A DNA stretch of 64,000 bases. It comes from Alnus glutinosa. Taxonomy: Eukaryota; Streptophyta; Magnoliopsida; Fagales; Betulaceae. The translations under genes and the position numbers were made by a program. The notes beneath the pieces are model-generated. The model was not told the DNA's origin and ran no database searches. It saw nothing but the letters and a program-made list of their open reading frames with translations. Position 1 is the stretch's first letter; the number at the start of each line of letters is the position of its first letter. The DNA is taken from the NCBI RefSeq assembly GCF_958979055.1, contig NC_084894.1, forward strand, positions 8,500,501 through 8,564,500. The letters are read 5' to 3'. Below are positions 61,543 through 64,000 of the stretch, in pieces.

Positions 61543-61871
61543 TTACCCTCCAGTAGCAGCTGTAGATTTTAGTAGACCATTGTATCTGAGCATTGCCTCT
61601 GATGAAGGTTCACGCCCTCGGAACTCAATGAAAACCTGAAAGTGATTTCCCTATACAATTAGAAACAACAAGGTCTGCACAAGAACAAAGTTCTAGTTCA
61701 AATGGTAGGTTATCACCAAAACCATGAGCTAGTGGCACTTTCATGGTGAGATTTTATATTTATTGAAGGAAAAATAATTGTATATTGATAGTGTATGACC
61801 TCAAGGGGTGATTTTCCACCACCAAGAGCAAGTACAGTGTCTCGAAATTTCAGGCCCTTTTCTTTAATAAC
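61543..61871 (-). CDS. M3-family oligopeptidase (OpdA/organellar oligopeptidase-like), last two exons
   Basis: Minus-strand exons 61871-61800 and 61635-61543, ending in TAA, encode 54 residues. The first reads FRDTVLALGGGKSPLE and the second VFIEFRGREPSSEAMLRYNG, then LLKSTAATGG. The GREPS..A.LR.NG motif is the hallmark C-terminus of M3 zinc oligopeptidases of the OpdA/organellar oligopeptidase type. Those enzymes degrade short peptides (including cleaved transit peptides) in plastids, mitochondria or cytosol. The HEXXH catalytic region is not in the window; the rest of the gene must lie beyond 64000, behind an intron of over 2.1 kb that holds a LINE. The fragment is intact, but function cannot be judged from it. 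Confidence 0.78.
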
Positions 61872-63399
61872 CTGTGGCAAGATAGATTAATCAATCAACT
61901 ATTGACATGAGACCAGTGTGATAGACTTATTATCTCATGAAGTAACCAGTTCATCCAAGAGATCACTCAAAGCATGCTATTATAGTCATGATGTTTATAT
62001 TGATGCTATATCAATGGAGTGACTAGAACAACAAACATGATTAAAATTTACAATAAGTAATAGTAAACATATGCAACTATTGCACTGACAAGTAAACTTT
62101 CAAAATAATATGATCCACTGCTGGTTAATTGCAAGTAAATAATGACAAGAATTTTAAATGATGAGTTTATCTCGTGCAATAATCAAGACTACCTTGAAAA
62201 ATATGATACTGAAATTTCTAAAATTCATATGTAAATAACATTGGCCACTTAAATAAGAATTAATTCCTCTCTCATGAAATATTTTAAATGACTGCCTTGG
62301 GCAAATATGTACCATAAAGTTACAGACCAATAAACTATATCTACTAATTTTAAAACTCAACCCACCATCTATTTTATCATATCAAAGTTGACAAACACGA
62401 TGAATGTTCAAGATTTGGAAGAAGAAAAAAAAAAGGTTACTTCTTTTGAAATAATATCTCGATGTCGGTAATGCGAGCGCACATGTATGTATGTATGTAT
62501 GTATGTATATTTGTGTTTATGTATATGTATGTATTTATATTTGTGTCTATGTCTATTACAAAAGAAAGCTCTCATAAAGAAGGATGTGTTGATTAGATGT
62601 GAAGTGCACAGAAGGAAGCATGCATGATAGATGCACAAGTATATATCACCAAGTACTGTTTCTTACAATATAATTTAAAATCATATAACAACAGATAAGC
62701 AATCTCCCACAATAAACAAAAAAAAAAATCTGTTACCAAGTCAAATCATTGAATCTCCATCAAATTTTAGTAAATTGATCTTGATATGAATCATATAATT
62801 AAGCAACTAAATGAGATTCTAAGAAGGAACCTAATGAAGAAAGTAATTTTTTTTTTTTTTTGATAAGGAACCTAATGAAGAAAGTAATTAAAGAGGTAAG
62901 AAGCTTTATAAGATCAGAGAAACTAGAACAAATATACATGACTTTCAAGAGTACTGATATATAATCTACCATAACTATTGACTGCAAAAATAAATTAAGC
63001 ATGTGAAATAGACAAGAAATATGATACACTGCATTGGTAACCAAAAAACTTCTTCGGACAAAATGTCAACAATTCCAATTTATGAGTAATTTTTGGTAGA
63101 ATAAAATAATGCCGTTGACATCTTAATAATGATAACCATCAGCGACAGACAGAAAGTACATAATCTAGCCGCTGCCTGCCATCTTCCCTTGCCACGTGGT
63201 GCAAAGAAAGCCATCCGAGGGACACATGTACGCCGAGGAACGTGACTTATAAAATATCAGATCGTTATTCCCCTTGGGAACTTAGACTATGAATAGACTA
63301 AATCAATGAGATTTGAGTCAAATTAGTAGCCACTACGGTAAAAATAAGAGGCATTGCATGGCAATCTACTACACTAGATTTTAGTTCATGATATGGAAG
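61872..63399 (-). other. Intron of the oligopeptidase gene
   Basis: No further exon found on the minus strand. Contains a TGTA microsatellite (about 62485-62530) and the micro-insertion at 62824-62889. An unidentified GC-richer patch lies at 63170-63245. Confidence 0.45.
62824..62889 (-). mobile_element. Minimal LINE insertion: 16 bp between 25-bp target duplications
   Basis: A 25-bp sequence beginning AAGGAACCTAATGAAGAAAG is perfectly repeated at 62824-62848 and 62865-62889. Between the copies lie only thirteen T's and GAT. The LINE in SAAL1 intron 1 also begins poly(T)-GATAAG on the plus strand, so this is the same family's 3' end reduced to poly(A) plus three bases. Confidence 0.75.
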
Positions 63400-64000
63400 A
63401 GAGATCTTATTGGTATCATTCTTGGACACAGGTCTTCGTAATACTCCTTCAGCTACTGTCACGCTTTCTCTCCTCTCCCCAGTGGTGGCGCGTGTAGGCG
63501 CGTCCCGCTAGTCTTCAGCCTCAGATATCTCCCTTCCTCCTTTCTTTCTAACCTGTCTAGGAGTGCTAAGTAAAGAGTGGTTCTGCACTCCATAGAGTTG
63601 GTTGGATCTGATCAGCTTGCATCTCTTGGTTTTCAGTCATGTGAGCGCCGCATGGATGCTGCGAACCCCCTCGGGGGTTGTCCTGTGCGGTTGGGTATGG
63701 AGAACCGATTCTTTATGGAGGCGAAATCTTTCGCCTTCTTTGTGGTTAAAGGGTCTGTTGAGTTAAGGGTGGTGGAAAAAAGGAATGAGTTCTCAGGGTG
63801 GGTTCTGCTAGGCGAGTGTTGCGTAGCTTTGTTGATGGTGGAAGAGGCACTGCGAGATCGTGGTTCCGAGTTGTTCGTGAAATCTTTTAGGGAGGGTTCG
63901 AAGGTGACCATCGTTCGGATAGGTGGTAATAGCTCCGGCCGGTTCTTGCAGGTGGCGGTTTATGATGTGGGTGGCCGGAGAGGAATGGTAGTGTTCCCTG
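63400..64000 (+). mobile_element. 5' part of an L1-type LINE (leader and start of ORF1)
   Basis: A CT- and GC-rich leader (about 63430-63650) precedes an ATG at 63652, whose frame stays open to the window end (116 codons). The protein includes CPVRLGMENRFFMEAKSFAF, FVVKGSVELRVVEKRNEFSG, FVKSFREGSKVTIVRIGGN and AVYDVGGRRGMVVFP. This matches, from memory, the N-terminal part of ORF1-like proteins of plant LINEs common in rosid trees. The insertion runs antisense to the surrounding oligopeptidase gene. The true 5' end and target duplication were not located. A host gene of unknown function is the alternative. Confidence 0.6.

Overview
This is nuclear DNA from a flowering plant, most likely a woody eudicot. 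The base composition is AT-rich and the genes are split by many introns. The gene families are plant-typical: APG-type GDSL lipases, a phytocyanin, a ROOT UVB SENSITIVE (DUF647) protein and an ATL-type RING-H2 protein. The intergenic DNA is packed with MITEs, LINE tails, a TRIM and Copia/Gypsy debris. The LINE tails resemble ones I associate with Fagales/rosid trees, but that placement is a weak inference. I see no bacterial operons, CRISPR arrays, rRNA or tRNA genes.

Layout. (1) 1.2-3.1 kb, +: three C-terminal exons of biosynthetic threonine dehydratase, with an internal block of the family's regulatory domain missing. (2) 7.5-19.7 kb: a tandem segmental duplication of about 5.8 kb carrying two five-exon GDSL esterase/lipase genes (353 and 354 aa). 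Copy-specific insertions (a hAT MITE, a 667-bp retroposon-like insert, long AT tracts) can be polarised by comparing the two units. (3) 20.2-20.9 kb, +: an intact four-exon RMI2 gene (140 aa), the OB-fold subunit of the RecQ/TOP3/RMI dissolvasome. (4) 24.3-31.5 kb, -: an intact ten-exon SAAL1-like ARM-repeat gene (540 aa), convergent with RMI2, with two LINE tails in its introns. (5) 31.5-44.2 kb: a repeat-only region. It holds a degraded Gypsy integrase, a 58-bp minisatellite, two diverged copies of a minisatellite plus RNase H-like segment, several MITEs, a complete TRIM, a LINE reverse-transcriptase remnant and hAT-type elements. (6) 44.9-50.0 kb, -: an ATL-type RING-H2 gene cut in two, inside its RING finger, by a complete 4.6-kb Copia retrotransposon with a perfect 5-bp target-site duplication. 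(7) 53.2-54.0 kb, +: a two-exon phytocyanin (152 aa) with an extra residue at the copper axial-ligand site. (8) 54.6-59.5 kb, -: an intact ten-exon RUS4 gene (530 aa) with one GC-AG intron. (9) 61.5-61.9 kb, -: the last two exons of an M3-family oligopeptidase whose body lies off the right edge, with the 5' part of a sense-strand LINE opening at 63.4-64.0 kb.

The genes do not form a pathway; this is ordinary mixed plant gene space. The strongest signals are evolutionary. They are the retrotransposon that disabled an otherwise open RING-H2 gene, the pair of duplicated segments that serve as each other's empty-site controls, the in-frame exon loss in threonine dehydratase, and a 16-bp 'micro-LINE' insertion flanked by a 25-bp target duplication. 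All exon boundaries were set by hand from splice signals, phase continuity and recalled family conservation; no alignment was run.
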